Origin: Chloroflexota bacterium
Lineage (GTDB): Bacteria; Chloroflexota; Anaerolineae; UBA7937; B3-Chlor
Reading direction: 5' to 3'
Assembly: GCA_030613785.1 (NCBI GenBank)
Contig: JAUWLF010000044.1
Location: forward strand, 1-33,122
Length of the DNA: 33,122 nucleotides
Both the position numbers and the translations under genes were made by a program. The number at the start of each line of letters is the position of its first letter. Within the stretch, counting starts at the first letter, position 1. This document shows positions 1 to 8,207 of this stretch, piece by piece. The notes below the pieces were generated by a model, which saw only the letters and a program-made list of their open reading frames with translations, was not told where the DNA came from and did not search any database.

Positions 1-166
1 CGCCTTTGACGTGCGCCTCGCCGTTGCTCTCGGGTATCTCCAGGCTCATCACTGGAGGCAAGCTGACCTCTCCCCGAACCAGGCGGGTGAAACCCTCCTC
101 CACAGCCGGTATCGCGTCCTCAATGCTCACCATCCGTCGGACATCTGTTTCACTAACCACCAACAT
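1..166 (-). CDS. Ornithine cyclodeaminase / mu-crystallin family protein (N-terminal part, cut by window edge)
   Basis: The reverse strand from an ATG at 166 down to base 1 encodes 55 residues beginning MLVVSETDVRRM, with the family pattern of an N-terminal helix (SIEDAIPAVEEGF) and then a strand-rich start of the dimerisation domain. It matches the opening of the ornithine cyclodeaminase/mu-crystallin fold and resembles the complete family member at 25850-26836. A GAGG/AGAGGA Shine-Dalgarno lies about 10 bases upstream. The reading frame stays open upstream to a TGA near 384, but holds no ATG, GTG or TTG there, so 166 is the best start. The family are NAD(P)-dependent enzymes acting on imino or amino acids; the catalytic and nucleotide-binding parts are outside the window, so substrate cannot be judged. 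It sits downstream of the class V aminotransferase on the same strand and is probably cotranscribed with it. Confidence 0.8.
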   Translation of the reverse strand, partial: MLVVSETDVRRMVSIEDAIPAVEEGFTRLVRGEVSLPPVMSLEIPESNGEAHVKG

Positions 167-399
167 CTCGAAGATTTCCTCTAGCCTGTCCTCATTTGTG
201 GCCTGGTAACTCCGCTTGTCATTACGCCTCGCTTCTCGAAGTCTGAGGATCTGAACGGCACTATCGTAGTTGAAGGTAAACGCCCTCTGGGTAGGAGGTT
301 CTCGTTCACAGGCGACTTGCCACGATGCCGCGGTGATAGAACCGTGTCCCTGGAATGGGCGGGAGTCGCCGGCTCAGCTCAGACGACTCCAAGTCGGCC

Positions 400-1548
400 T
401 TAGGTTTCCTTGAGTATGCCACCCAGAATCTCGAGGGTTCGATCGATATCATCAGGAGTGTTGTACAAGTGAGGTGCAAAGCGGACGGCGCCGATGCGCG
501 GCGAGACCACCACCCCTTCCTCGTTCAAGCGGCGGGCGACCTGGGTCTGGTCGTGCCCTGGAAAGCGGGCTGTCACGATCGAGGACTTCGGGTTCTCGAT
601 TTGGGGCGACACGAACTCCGCCTCCAGGTTGGCTAGCCCTTCTGCGAGAGCCGTCGCTAGGGACAGATCGTAGGCATGAATGTGCTCGATCCCGATGCCC
701 AGCAGATGGTCGGTGGCTGTCACCAGGCCTATGGCACAGCCGTAGGCCATGGTTCCGAATTCGAAGCGGCTGGCGTTGGGCGCCCATTCCAGACGATCTG
801 CCTGGAAGTCGAAGACCTGGGACGTGCTGCGCCAACCGACGAGACCAGGCTCAAGCTTCTGGTGAAGATCACGACGCACGAAGAGTATCGCTGCCCCAAA
901 AGGGCCGCAGAGCCACTTGTAGCCTGACGTCACCAAGGCGTCTATGTCGTCGGCCACCACGTCTATGGGCACGGCACCTGCCGACTGCGTAGCATCAACT
1001 ATCAGAAGGGCACCATGCTCGTGGGCTACCTGGGCCAGCGGTGCCAGATCCAGGCACTGGCCGGTGGAGTATTGCACATGACTGATGCAGACGGCAGCAG
1101 TGCGCTCATCGATGAGATCCATCAGTTCTGTGGGGTCTATGACGTGGTTTTCGTCGGCTGTCAGCCGCACCTCACAGCCAGTGGAGCGAGCCACCCTCAG
1201 CCAGGGATAGACCACGCTGGGGAACTCAACACGCGCGCTAACCACGTTTGCCTCCGGACCAGGGCTGAGGGCCCAAGCCAGAGAGCACAGGGCCTCGGAG
1301 GCGTTCGAAGCGCTGGCGATCTCGTCTGGTTGTGCTCCCAGGAGACGTGCTCCCGTCTGGCGCAGTGACTCGAATACCTTGGTTTCGGCTTGTTCGTCGA
1401 AGTGCACAGTGCCTCGCATTGCCAGGTCTTCCTGCCAATCCAAGGTGGCTTGCGCGGCCATCTTCGACATGGGCGCGACTGAAGCGGCGTTGAGATAGGT
1501 GTAGTGCTGTGTGGCTGGGAAGAGGTCCGAGCTGACAAGAGCTTCCAT
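400..1548 (-). CDS. Class V aminotransferase-fold PLP enzyme (cysteine desulfurase / isopenicillin N epimerase-like)
   Basis: 382 residues from ATG 1548, which has AGGAGG six bases upstream; a longer frame to 1641 lacks this signal. The fold-type I class V pattern is clear: an N-terminal YLNAAS motif near residue 18, a PLP-pyridine aspartate in IVDATQS (D185), and the Schiff-base lysine in SGYKWL (K211). The C-terminus has the small-domain motif ending PHLYNTPDDID that is common in SufS/CsdA-like and epimerase-like members. There is no Cys-containing mobile loop obvious enough to call a cysteine desulfurase, and no Suf or Nif partner nearby, so a role in amino acid or amine conversion is more likely. 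It is a paralogue of the enzyme at 18809-19981. An OCD-family gene follows, the same partner family that occurs in the right-hand island. The exact reaction is unknown. Confidence 0.85.
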   Translation of the reverse strand: MEALVSSDLFPATQHYTYLNAASVAPMSKMAAQATLDWQEDLAMRGTVHFDEQAETKVFESLRQTGARLLGAQPDEIASASNASEALCSLAWALSPGPEANVVSARVEFPSVVYPWLRVARSTGCEVRLTADENHVIDPTELMDLIDERTAAVCISHVQYSTGQCLDLAPLAQVAHEHGALLIVDATQSAGAVPIDVVADDIDALVTSGYKWLCGPFGAAILFVRRDLHQKLEPGLVGWRSTSQVFDFQADRLEWAPNASRFEFGTMAYGCAIGLVTATDHLLGIGIEHIHAYDLSLATALAEGLANLEAEFVSPQIENPKSSIVTARFPGHDQTQVARRLNEEGVVVSPRIGAVRFAPHLYNTPDDIDRTLEILGGILKET

Positions 1549-1659
1549 TTGCTTCCTCCTGAGGAGATGGATCTTGAGGTCGCGTTGGCTACCTCGACTC
1601 GCGTGTTGTGAACAGAGAACGCCATGAATGATTCCGGACACCCAGATCCGGTGAGTCCT

Positions 1660-1688
1660 AATATGCCATAGCTGCAGACGTATGTCAA
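1660..1688 (-). promoter_or_regulatory. Sigma-70-type promoter for the minus-strand aminotransferase/OCD pair
   Basis: On the minus strand, TTGACA (1688-1683) and CATATT (1665-1660) are separated by exactly 17 bases. Transcription would start near 1652 and give a leader of about 100 bases to the ATG at 1548. It points away from the tRNA promoter at 1738-1766, so the roughly 50 bp between them form a divergent promoter region. Confidence 0.7.
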
Positions 1689-1737
1689 GCGTGCGAGCGG
1701 GCCCTCTCTGCGTCGTGCTGGTTCGAGTGGTGGGTCC

Positions 1738-1766
1738 TTGCTATTTGCGGGGGTCGGTACTATAAT
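1738..1766 (+). promoter_or_regulatory. Sigma-70-type promoter for tRNA-Val (and probably the T-box operon)
   Basis: TTGCTA (1738-1743), a 17-base spacer and a perfect TATAAT (1761-1766). The predicted start is near 1773, about five bases before the mature tRNA. I see no separate promoter between the tRNA and the T-box leader. Confidence 0.75.
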
Positions 1767-1777
1767 GTTGTTGGGTC

Positions 1778-1851
<74 letters not shown>

Positions 1852-1859
1852 TCTAGGCT

Positions 1860-2111
1860 AGGCGAAAGGCGACGAACGGGACGAGTACCCCAGGTACCGC
1901 TACCAGGGAGGAGGGGCCGAAGACTGGAAGCCCTCCAGCAAGGGCCTGAGGGAAAACCACCCGGGAGCCTGGCTCCGGAAAGGGATCAGAGATGGTCCTG
2001 AGTATGGGGTCGCGGAGGCGTCCGTTATCAGCCACAATGAGGGCAACGGGGATCTGTTGCCGAAGTTGGGTGGAACCGCGGGAAACCTCTCGCCCCAAAA
2101 GGCGAGAGGTT
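1860..2111 (+). promoter_or_regulatory. T-box riboswitch leader, probably threonine-specific
   Basis: The T-box core GGGTGGAACCGCG lies at about 2068-2080 and is followed by a strong terminator helix. Upstream are parts of Stem I: an AGTA box in GACGAGTACCC (near 1884-1888), an AG-bulge and distal-loop-like segment (about 1904-1936), and a 3' side containing GGAAAACCACC (1951-1961), where either ACC could be the specifier codon. ACC is a threonine codon, which fits thrS in the same operon. T-boxes bind a specific uncharged tRNA by its anticodon and acceptor end and then favour antitermination; the specifier choice here is inferred from downstream gene identity and local pattern, not from a computed fold. 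The leader directs expression of an EamA transporter and threonyl-tRNA synthetase. Confidence 0.85.
2084..2111 (+). terminator. T-box terminator hairpin
   Basis: An 11-bp perfect stem, AACCTCTCGCC pairing with GGCGAGAGGTT, around a CCAAAA loop, followed by a T-rich but interrupted run (GTTGCTTGTGT). It lies just 3' of the T-box core and would be the competing structure to the antiterminator. The poor U-tract leaves open some role in sequestering the downstream ribosome site. Confidence 0.75.
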
Positions 2112-2135
2112 GTTGCTTGTGTGGAAGGAGAACTG

Positions 2136-3038
2136 ATGAGAGTCCGTTTGACCCGCACGGACTTGCTGGTACTCTGTGTGGTGCTGATCTGGGGAGCGAC
2201 CTTCAGCGTCGTCAAGTACGGCCTGCGGGAGATAGGGCCCTTGGCCTTCACCGCCGTGCGTTTCTCCGGCGCAGCTCTGCTGTTGCTGGCTTGGGTATGT
2301 GTGGCAGAGGGCAGGCCTGTAATAAGGAGGGAAGATTGGCTGGTAGTCGTGCTAGTGGGATTGACAGCGATTGGCGTGTATCAGGTCTTCTTCACCCTGG
2401 GACTGTACTACACCACGGCTTCCAACTCGTCTTTGATCCTGGCCTCAGTGCCGGCGTGGACTGCCATTTTCGCCGCGGCATCGAGACAGGAGAGGATCTC
2501 TCCTCTGCAAATCCTGGGTATATCTCTCTCCTTTGTTGGTGTGGCCCTGACCATTATGGGGCGGGGCGACGCCATCTCCCTGACGTGGGAGAACTTGCGA
2601 GGGGATGTCCTAATGCTCATTGCGGCGGCACTGACTGCATCGAGTGCAGTAATCTCGAAGCGCCCGTTGCAAAGGTACTCATCACTGCGACTGATGGCAG
2701 TCTCCATGGTATGTGGTAGCGTGTTCCTGCTACTGATTTCGTGGCCGGAGATGCTGGCCCAGGAGTGGACTCGTGTCTCCTTGGGCGCCTGGCTAGCGTT
2801 GGCGTACAGTACGATCCTGGGTGGCGGCGTCGCCTTTGTGATCTGGTTCAAGAGCATAGGCGAGATAGGCGCTGCCAGGACAGCGATCTACAACAATCTG
2901 ATACCTCCTGTGGCGATAGTGATAGCCTTCACCACTTTGGGTGAACGGCTGACACCTCTGCAGGCATTGGGCGCGGTAGTGATCTTGAGCGGTGTGGCCC
3001 TGACGCGCTTTGCGCCATCGAGGCAGGGGGATGATTAG
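2136..3038 (+). CDS. EamA/DMT-family membrane transporter, likely threonine or related amino acid exporter
   Basis: 300 residues from ATG 2136, which has GGAAGGAG five bases upstream. A longer open frame from 1992 runs through the T-box and is not credible. The protein shows about ten hydrophobic segments arranged as two EamA repeats: the first begins [20 protein letters not shown] and the second near residue 155 after a polar linker. The N-terminal WGATF and the conserved ALTxxG-type segments are typical of the drug/metabolite transporter superfamily (RhtA/YdcZ-like). Being placed between a T-box and thrS suggests that it moves threonine or a precursor, but that is inferred only from context. 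Ends 50 bases before the thrS start. Confidence 0.88.
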   Translation: MRVRLTRTDLLVLCVVLIWGATFSVVKYGLREIGPLAFTAVRFSGAALLLLAWVCVAEGRPVIRREDWLVVVLVGLTAIGVYQVFFTLGLYYTTASNSSLILASVPAWTAIFAAASRQERISPLQILGISLSFVGVALTIMGRGDAISLTWENLRGDVLMLIAAALTASSAVISKRPLQRYSSLRLMAVSMVCGSVFLLLISWPEMLAQEWTRVSLGAWLALAYSTILGGGVAFVIWFKSIGEIGAARTAIYNNLIPPVAIVIAFTTLGERLTPLQALGAVVILSGVALTRFAPSRQGDD

Positions 3039-3088
3039 GCTCTCGGTCAGCGAAGGGGAGTATGTCCGGTACAGAAGGAGAAGTGACC

Positions 3089-4822
3089 ATGTCTGAGAAG
3101 CATCTGGATGAGCTGCGTCATTCGACATCCCACATCATGGCTGAGGCTGTATTGCACCTGTTTCCAGGAGCGAAGTTCGCCATCGGCCCGTCTATCGAGG
3201 ACGGTTTCTACTACGACTTTGATCTGCCTCGTCCCCTGACGCCAGAGGACCTGGAAGTCATCGAGGCGCGCATGAGAGAGATCATTGAAGCCGGCTACCC
3301 TTTCGATAGACGGGAGATCTCGCGGGAGGAGGCGGAGAAGACGTTCGCGGACCAAGCCTACAAGCTGGAGTTGATCGGCGACATGCCTGAGGACGAGATA
3401 ATCTCCATCTACACTCAGGGTGAGTTCACCGACCTTTGTCGTGGTCCTCACGTGAAGAATACCGGCAATGTGAACTCCGAGGCCTTCAAGTTGCTGAAGG
3501 TGGCCGGTGCATACTGGCGCGGTGATGAGAAGCGCCCGATGCTGCAGCGGATCTACGGCACCGCCTGGTCCACCCCAGAGGAGTTGAAGGACTATCTGGA
3601 CAGGCTGAAGGAGATGGAGAAGCGGGATCATCGCCGCCTGGGAAAGGAATTGGACCTGTACAGCATCCACGAGGAAGCTGGGGCGGGGTTGGTCCATTGG
3701 CACCCCAAGGGCGGCGTGATTCGCACCGTCATAGAGGATTTCTGGAGGGAGGAGCATTACAAGGCGGGTTACGATGTCATCTACACGCCCCACATCGGCC
3801 GTGCGCAGTTGTGGGAGGATAGTGGTCACCTGGATTTCTACCGTGACCTGATGTACTCGCCAATGGACATCGAAGGCCAGGAGTATTTCATCAAGCCCAT
3901 GAACTGTCCCTTCCACATCATGATCTATAAGAGTCGGCTGCGTAGCTATCGCGAGTTGCCATTGCGTTGGGCCGAACTAGGTACCGTCTACCGGTTCGAG
4001 CGCAGCGGCGTCCTCCACGGCCTGCTCCGGGTGCGTGGGTTCACCCAAGATGATGCTCACATCTTCTGCGCCCCCGACCAGATAGAGGAAGAGATAGGCC
4101 GAGCGCTGGCTTTCAGCCTCTTCATCTGGCGCAGCTTTGGCTTCGACGAGTACGAAATCTACCTCTCGACCCGTCCGGAGAAGTACGTTGGTGAGCCGGA
4201 GAGATGGGAGCAAGCTCAGGAGGCCTTACATAGGGCGCTGGAGAAGGAAGGGTTGCCCTACGAAGTTGATGAGGGCGGCGGTGCTTTCTACGGGCCCAAG
4301 ATAGATATCAGCGTGAAGGATGCCCTGGGGCGGATCTGGCAGTGCACAACGATCCAGTTTGACTTCAACCTTCCTGAACGGTTCGACATGAGCTTCATCG
4401 GGGAGGATGGAAAAGAGGCTCGTCCCTACATGGTGCATCGGGCCCTGCTGGGGGCTTTGGAGCGGTTCTTTGGCCTTCTCATCGAGCATTATGCAGGCGC
4501 TTTCCCAGTCTGGTTGGCTCCCGTACAGGCGGTGTTGATCCCTATCACCGACCGGCACGTTGAGTACGCGCGGCAGGTGGTGACTCAACTCCGGGAGGCG
4601 GGGTTGCGCGCTGATATGGATTCGAGAAGCGAGAGGATGCAGTCCAAGATTCGCGACGCTCAGTTGCAGAAGATACCGTATATGCTGATCGTGGGTGATC
4701 GGGAGATGGAAGCTGGGGCCGTGGCGGTCCGTTTACGCACGGAGGAGGACCTGGGCGCCAGATCGGTGGAGGAGTTCATCGCCATGGCTCAGGAGGCCGT
4801 TGCTGAGAAAAGGGTGGACTAG
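3089..4822 (+). CDS. thrS: Threonyl-tRNA synthetase, TGS-less form
   Basis: 577 residues from ATG 3089, with AGGAG at 3076-3080 spaced eight bases; an alternative ATG at 3062 is less well placed. It charges tRNA-Thr with threonine in the cytoplasm. The N-terminal TGS domain (about 60 residues in E. coli ThrRS) is absent. The protein starts directly at the editing (SAD) domain, whose metal/catalytic residues are present as HSTSH (H11, H15) and CRGPH (C117, H121). The class II catalytic domain follows, with motif-2 region [22 protein letters not shown] and zinc ligands C273 (in NCPFH), H324 and a later His in [11 protein letters not shown]. The C-terminal anticodon-binding domain contains [21 protein letters not shown] replaces the common NCPGH. 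It lies in the T-box operon. Confidence 0.97.
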   Translation: MSEKHLDELRHSTSHIMAEAVLHLFPGAKFAIGPSIEDGFYYDFDLPRPLTPEDLEVIEARMREIIEAGYPFDRREISREEAEKTFADQAYKLELIGDMPEDEIISIYTQGEFTDLCRGPHVKNTGNVNSEAFKLLKVAGAYWRGDEKRPMLQRIYGTAWSTPEELKDYLDRLKEMEKRDHRRLGKELDLYSIHEEAGAGLVHWHPKGGVIRTVIEDFWREEHYKAGYDVIYTPHIGRAQLWEDSGHLDFYRDLMYSPMDIEGQEYFIKPMNCPFHIMIYKSRLRSYRELPLRWAELGTVYRFERSGVLHGLLRVRGFTQDDAHIFCAPDQIEEEIGRALAFSLFIWRSFGFDEYEIYLSTRPEKYVGEPERWEQAQEALHRALEKEGLPYEVDEGGGAFYGPKIDISVKDALGRIWQCTTIQFDFNLPERFDMSFIGEDGKEARPYMVHRALLGALERFFGLLIEHYAGAFPVWLAPVQAVLIPITDRHVEYARQVVTQLREAGLRADMDSRSERMQSKIRDAQLQKIPYMLIVGDREMEAGAVAVRLRTEEDLGARSVEEFIAMAQEAVAEKRVD

Positions 4823-5093
4823 CGGCGTCGGAGATCTCCTTCTTGATGGGGTTGCCTTTCTCAACATCAGGGGATCGTCCCCGACGCTGCCTCGCGCTGC
4901 CGTGTGGACCCACAACATACCGTGGTGTGGATTGTCCTGATGCGCGCGCTTCTTAGATGGCAAGAGCCCCACATTTCAGTCGAGCCTGTGCTGATCGCCT
5001 GCTATGGATGTGTCAATCCGGGCGTGAGTGCCTGCAAATGCCGATCATCTGGTGCGTGCGCAGGCCAAGTCACTCTGCAAAGAGGGCACCGAG

Positions 5094-5270
5094 ATGTCGG
5101 AACTGAGGGATGAGACGGGACGGATCGTGGCGGCCTTTGGGCTGCAATGCAGTGATGAGACGGCCAGAAGGCTGCAGAGACTGTGGTCGCAGATTCCTCC
5201 CACGAAGAGTGGATCTGGTATGGTCAGGGCGGAGGTTGGTAAGGAGTTCAAGGCTCTGGGCTGGGCTTAG
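5094..5270 (+). CDS. Small hypothetical protein
   Basis: 58 residues from ATG 5094 (GAGGG seven bases upstream), opening MSELRDETGRIVAAFGLQCSDETARRLQRLW. It is polar with no membrane segment, and I do not recognise a family. It sits 31 bases before a DUF6504-like gene on the same strand, and small helical ORFs are often found next to that family, so the two may be cotranscribed. A longer reading from 5028 exists but lacks a better ribosome site. Coding status is moderately likely. Confidence 0.5.
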   Translation: MSELRDETGRIVAAFGLQCSDETARRLQRLWSQIPPTKSGSGMVRAEVGKEFKALGWA

Positions 5271-5301
5271 CATTTCGTGAGAGCCTTGTTGGCGGTGGCC
5301 C

Positions 5302-5667
5302 ATGGAGTTCTACGCCGATGAGATAGAGGTTCGCTTCGACCAGAAACCGACCTTGGAGAAGAGGCCGGGGCTTCCCACAGCCTTCAGTTGGCAGGGCCGC
5401 GAGTACGTCATCGTGGAGTTGCTCAAGGAGTGGCACGACTATCGCAAGCGGGGGAAGAGCAAGGCTTTCTACCAGAAGGAGAGAGGGAGCTACTGGGTGG
5501 AGAAGAGTCAAAGGGAGGGTTCTTGGGGAATGGGAAGGGACTACTATCGGGTTCGGACGGGGGGTGGCGAGATCTTCGACATCTACTACGACCGCTCGCC
5601 GAAGGGGCAGAAGCGAAAGGGGCAGTGGATACTATCGCGCAAGCTGGGGGAAGAACCGCTTCCCTAG
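5302..5667 (+). CDS. DUF6504-like conserved hypothetical protein
   Basis: 121 residues. It opens with FYADEIEVRFDQKP, followed by a strand pattern FSWQGREYVIVELLKEWHDY and later RDYYRVRTGGGEIFDIYYD. The order 'basic/polar opening, W-GREY, hydrophobic, EW, then Y-RV and a Trp near the end' is that of small proteins annotated DUF6504, known from Actinobacteria and Chloroflexota and often near DNA polymerase or repair genes. Function is unknown. The ribosome site is weak (GGCGGTGG). Its stop overlaps by four bases the end of the converging CDP-alcohol phosphatidyltransferase gene (5664-6290). Confidence 0.75.
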   Translation: MEFYADEIEVRFDQKPTLEKRPGLPTAFSWQGREYVIVELLKEWHDYRKRGKSKAFYQKERGSYWVEKSQREGSWGMGRDYYRVRTGGGEIFDIYYDRSPKGQKRKGQWILSRKLGEEPLP

Positions 5668-6290
5668 CACTCGTTCTCCATGTGCTCCTTCATGGTGGCT
5701 CTTCGAACGTGCCATATCCGTTGTAGCGCCGTGAGATTGCTGAAGATGGCCAGAACGATCAAGGCCAACAAGGTCTGCTCCAGAATCAAGCCCACCACCA
5801 GCACAGCCATACGCTCCAGGCGGGAGAAGAAGCCGACTTTGCACTCCACGCCGAGACCCTCAGCCCGGGCCCTGGTATAGCTGACCATCAGCGATCCAGT
5901 GATGGTGAGGTAGATCAGCACCGTCTCCAGAGTCGCTCCCCTGTAGAGGTAGAGAAGTCCCAGATAGAGAGCTATCTCGGAGAAGCGATCTAGCGTAGAA
6001 TCGAAGAAGGCGCCAAAGGGAGTGACCTTGCCCGTCATCCGTGCTAGAGTACCGTCCAAGGCGTCGAAGAGGCCCACGAAGATGATCAACAGCCCCGCTA
6101 CCCTCTCGTGGCCCAGGGCCAGCACATAGGCCACCGGCAGCATGGCCAGAAAACCGCACAAAGTCAGGACATTGGGAGAAACGCCTGTCCGAGCGAGGGG
6201 GCGAACGATGGACTCCAGGAGGCTCCTCGTATACTTGCGAAGAGCTTCTCTGGCCTGCTGAGGCCCCTTCTTCGACGAATCTCGGCTCAC
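5664..6290 (-). CDS. CDP-alcohol phosphatidyltransferase, likely phosphatidylinositol(-phosphate) synthase
   Basis: 208 residues; GTG start at 6290, one base after the stop of the upstream glycosyltransferase gene. The complete family signature is visible: D76-x2-D79-G-x2-A-R84-x8-G93-x3-D97-x3-D101, which binds the metal and CDP-diacylglycerol. About five to six hydrophobic segments make it an integral membrane enzyme. Family members transfer a phosphatidyl group from CDP-diacylglycerol to an alcohol. The wording around the motif (DGTLAR-TGK-TPFGAFFDSTLDR) and an operon with ino1 and a PimA-like mannosyltransferase favour inositol phosphate as acceptor, as in mycobacterial PgsA1. Phosphatidylglycerophosphate synthase is the main alternative and cannot be excluded from sequence alone. 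Confidence 0.88.
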   Translation of the reverse strand: MSRDSSKKGPQQAREALRKYTRSLLESIVRPLARTGVSPNVLTLCGFLAMLPVAYVLALGHERVAGLLIIFVGLFDALDGTLARMTGKVTPFGAFFDSTLDRFSEIALYLGLLYLYRGATLETVLIYLTITGSLMVSYTRARAEGLGVECKVGFFSRLERMAVLVVGLILEQTLLALIVLAIFSNLTALQRIWHVRRATMKEHMENEC

Positions 6291-6291
6291 G

Positions 6292-7431
6292 TCAAGCTGC
6301 GCCTTTTCTTTGCGCCAGGAGTTCTTGGTAGTAGTCGAGGACCCGTGAGGCCACCTCGGGCCAGGAGTATTGGCGAGCCTTGATGCGGCCTTCCTCTCCC
6401 ATCTTGTGGCGGAGTGCTGGGTCCTTCAGAATGCGCACGATGGCCTCCGCCAGTGCCCTCTCGTTCTTCCTCTCCACCAGCAGCCCTTGCTTTCCATCGT
6501 CCAGGAGGTCTCGATAGCCCGGTATGTCGGAGGCGACTGCTGGTTTGCCAGCGGCCATGGCCTCCAACAGTACGATCCCGAAGCTTTCGAAGCCGGTAGA
6601 AGGAGCGCAAAACACGTCGCAACTGCGGTAGTAGCGGGGTAGTTCTTCGTCGGAGACATGTCGCACGAACTTCACGCCGGTCAAATGGTGTTCACGAACG
6701 TAGCGAAGGTGGGGGGCGATTTCCTTCTTTCGATAGGCTCCCACGACAATGAGGCGAGCTTGTGGAAACTTCTCCTTTACGTAGGGGAAGGCGCGTAGCA
6801 AGTAGCGAAAGCCCTTTCTTGGTTCCAGGCGGCCCACAAACAGAATGTTGAGCTTGCCGTCAGCGTACCGCTCCAGCGGATACACGTGGTCGCCTCCAAA
6901 GCGCTCCAAGTCGATGCCGTTGGGGATAATGACGTATTGACCGCCGAAATAGGGAGCTACCGTGTCCTTGGCCGCTTTGGATACAGCGATCTTGCCATCC
7001 AGTTTGTCGAAGAAAAGCTGAAACACTCGTCTGCCGTATTGATAGATCAGGTGTGTGTCGCGGTAGGAGTGGAAGGTCCCTACGTTTACGGCCCGCGAGT
7101 GCCTGAGGGCGATCAGTGGCACAGGGAGGGTCATCGGTTCGTGGGCATGAACGATGTCGAAGTCTTCCTCGTGGAGGGCTCTCTTGACTCGCCAGTACAC
7201 GGCCGGCGAGTAGGGGATGCGAGCCTTGGAACCGCCAAAGGGGATGGGAATCACTCTCCCAGTTGTTGCGATGAGGTTGTCCGGCAGCTTCTCCGGAGTC
7301 TTACCAGCACAGGGAGCGATGATCCCCACCTGGTGCCCGAGCTCCCTGAAATGCTTGTCCAGGTAGAAGATGTGCTGGGTCACTCCGCCGGGGTAGGGAT
7401 AGTCATAGGGCGACACCAGGGCGATTTTCAC
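6292..7431 (-). CDS. pimA: GT4 glycosyltransferase, PimA-like phosphatidylinositol mannosyltransferase
   Basis: 379 residues, a GT-B fold enzyme. The N-terminal half has the PGGVTQHI loop, an HEP motif (HAHEPMTLP), and a catalytic-type His in GTFHSY. The C-terminal half has the donor-binding GRLEPRKG with the Arg/Lys pair, and ESFGIVLLEAMAAG with the acidic residue contacting the sugar nucleotide. These segments match mycobacterial PimA closely in order and wording, including RxIPIPFGGSKARI. PimA transfers mannose from GDP-mannose to the 2-position of phosphatidylinositol at the inner face of the membrane. The start overlaps the upstream PHP gene by four bases (ATGA), so translation is coupled. 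Donor and acceptor specificity are inferred from the neighbours. Confidence 0.85.
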   Translation of the reverse strand: MKIALVSPYDYPYPGGVTQHIFYLDKHFRELGHQVGIIAPCAGKTPEKLPDNLIATTGRVIPIPFGGSKARIPYSPAVYWRVKRALHEEDFDIVHAHEPMTLPVPLIALRHSRAVNVGTFHSYRDTHLIYQYGRRVFQLFFDKLDGKIAVSKAAKDTVAPYFGGQYVIIPNGIDLERFGGDHVYPLERYADGKLNILFVGRLEPRKGFRYLLRAFPYVKEKFPQARLIVVGAYRKKEIAPHLRYVREHHLTGVKFVRHVSDEELPRYYRSCDVFCAPSTGFESFGIVLLEAMAAGKPAVASDIPGYRDLLDDGKQGLLVERKNERALAEAIVRILKDPALRHKMGEEGRIKARQYSWPEVASRVLDYYQELLAQRKGAA

Positions 7432-8207
7432 TGCTGGTCGCCTTCTTTCAGTGAGTCTATCGCCCGCCTGACGTGCTGGCTGGGCATGATGACCAAGCTT
7501 CTGAGCATCTGCTCCCCGGCGATGGACATCAACCGGCGATGATCCTCCAGACCTAGGAACCGTCCTCCCGCATGAGTGGCGTTCTCGTTCAAGGCTCTGC
7601 GGAGGTCGGCGGCGCTATCTCCGGCGAAGAGGGTGTATCCTGAACCTATGAAGTCCAGGGAATGAGCATCGCTGCCCCCCACCTCGGGGAGATGCCATTG
7701 CTCGCGATTCATGGCCAGCACTTTCTCGTAGATGACCCGGCCGGCCAAGGTAGGGTTGATGATTTCCAGACCCTCGAAAGCGACGTCCTGCCGTTCGTCT
7801 TCCATGATCCTGCACAGCCCGTGGTATCCGATGCTGCGCGTGAGCCAACTCGTGGGATGAGGAACGATGCAGAACCCTCCTTGCTCATGTACGAGCTGGA
7901 TCGTGCGAGCCAGAGGCAGTAGCATGCGGATGGGTCTCTCCAGGTCATAGGCTAGGAGGTGCCCCTCCAGGGTGGTGATCTCCATACCCACGATGAACTC
8001 GAAACGGTAATTGTGCGTGCCGACCAGTTCCCTCGCTTCCAGCGCTCCCTCGATCAAGTCGTGATCGGTGATGGAGATGAGGTCCAGGTCGGTTTCGTGC
8101 TCGACGTACTCAAGTATGTGCATTACACTGGCGACGCCGTCACCAGCCCCGCTGTGGATGTGCAAGTCTGCCTTGCCGAGTCCAGTCTCAGTTTCCATGT
8201 TGGCCAT
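7428..8207 (-). CDS. PHP-domain metal-dependent phosphoesterase
   Basis: 259 residues with the full set of PHP metal-binding motifs: DLHIHS (H16, H18), TDHD (D48, H49), GMEIT (E76), a His in EGHLLAY (H83), PHPTS (H117) and GGSDAH near residue 187. The family includes histidinol phosphatase-like and 3',5'-nucleotide or oligoribonuclease-like enzymes. It overlaps the acyltransferase gene upstream by 20 bases and pimA downstream by four bases, so it is a core member of the inositol-lipid operon. A role such as dephosphorylating inositol phosphate or a lipid phosphate is attractive but not shown by sequence. ATG 8207 is taken as the start; ATG 8198 is an equally good alternative because neither has a clear ribosome site. 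Confidence 0.85.
   Translation of the reverse strand: MANMETETGLGKADLHIHSGAGDGVASVMHILEYVEHETDLDLISITDHDLIEGALEARELVGTHNYRFEFIVGMEITTLEGHLLAYDLERPIRMLLPLARTIQLVHEQGGFCIVPHPTSWLTRSIGYHGLCRIMEDERQDVAFEGLEIINPTLAGRVIYEKVLAMNREQWHLPEVGGSDAHSLDFIGSGYTLFAGDSAADLRRALNENATHAGGRFLGLEDHRRLMSIAGEQMLRSLVIMPSQHVRRAIDSLKEGDQQ

Noticed and set aside
6-209. Plus-strand frame of 67 codons at the left edge
   Set aside because: It is the reverse of the OCD-family N-terminus, which has a ribosome site and a recognisable sequence.
3047-3916. Minus-strand frame of 289 codons over thrS
   Set aside because: It overlaps the editing and catalytic domains of a clear ThrRS, so it is a shadow.
4823-4889. Inverted arms CGGCGTCGG and CCGACGCTG after thrS as a terminator
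   Set aside because: The arms are separated by about 50 bases with one G-U pair, and no T-run follows.
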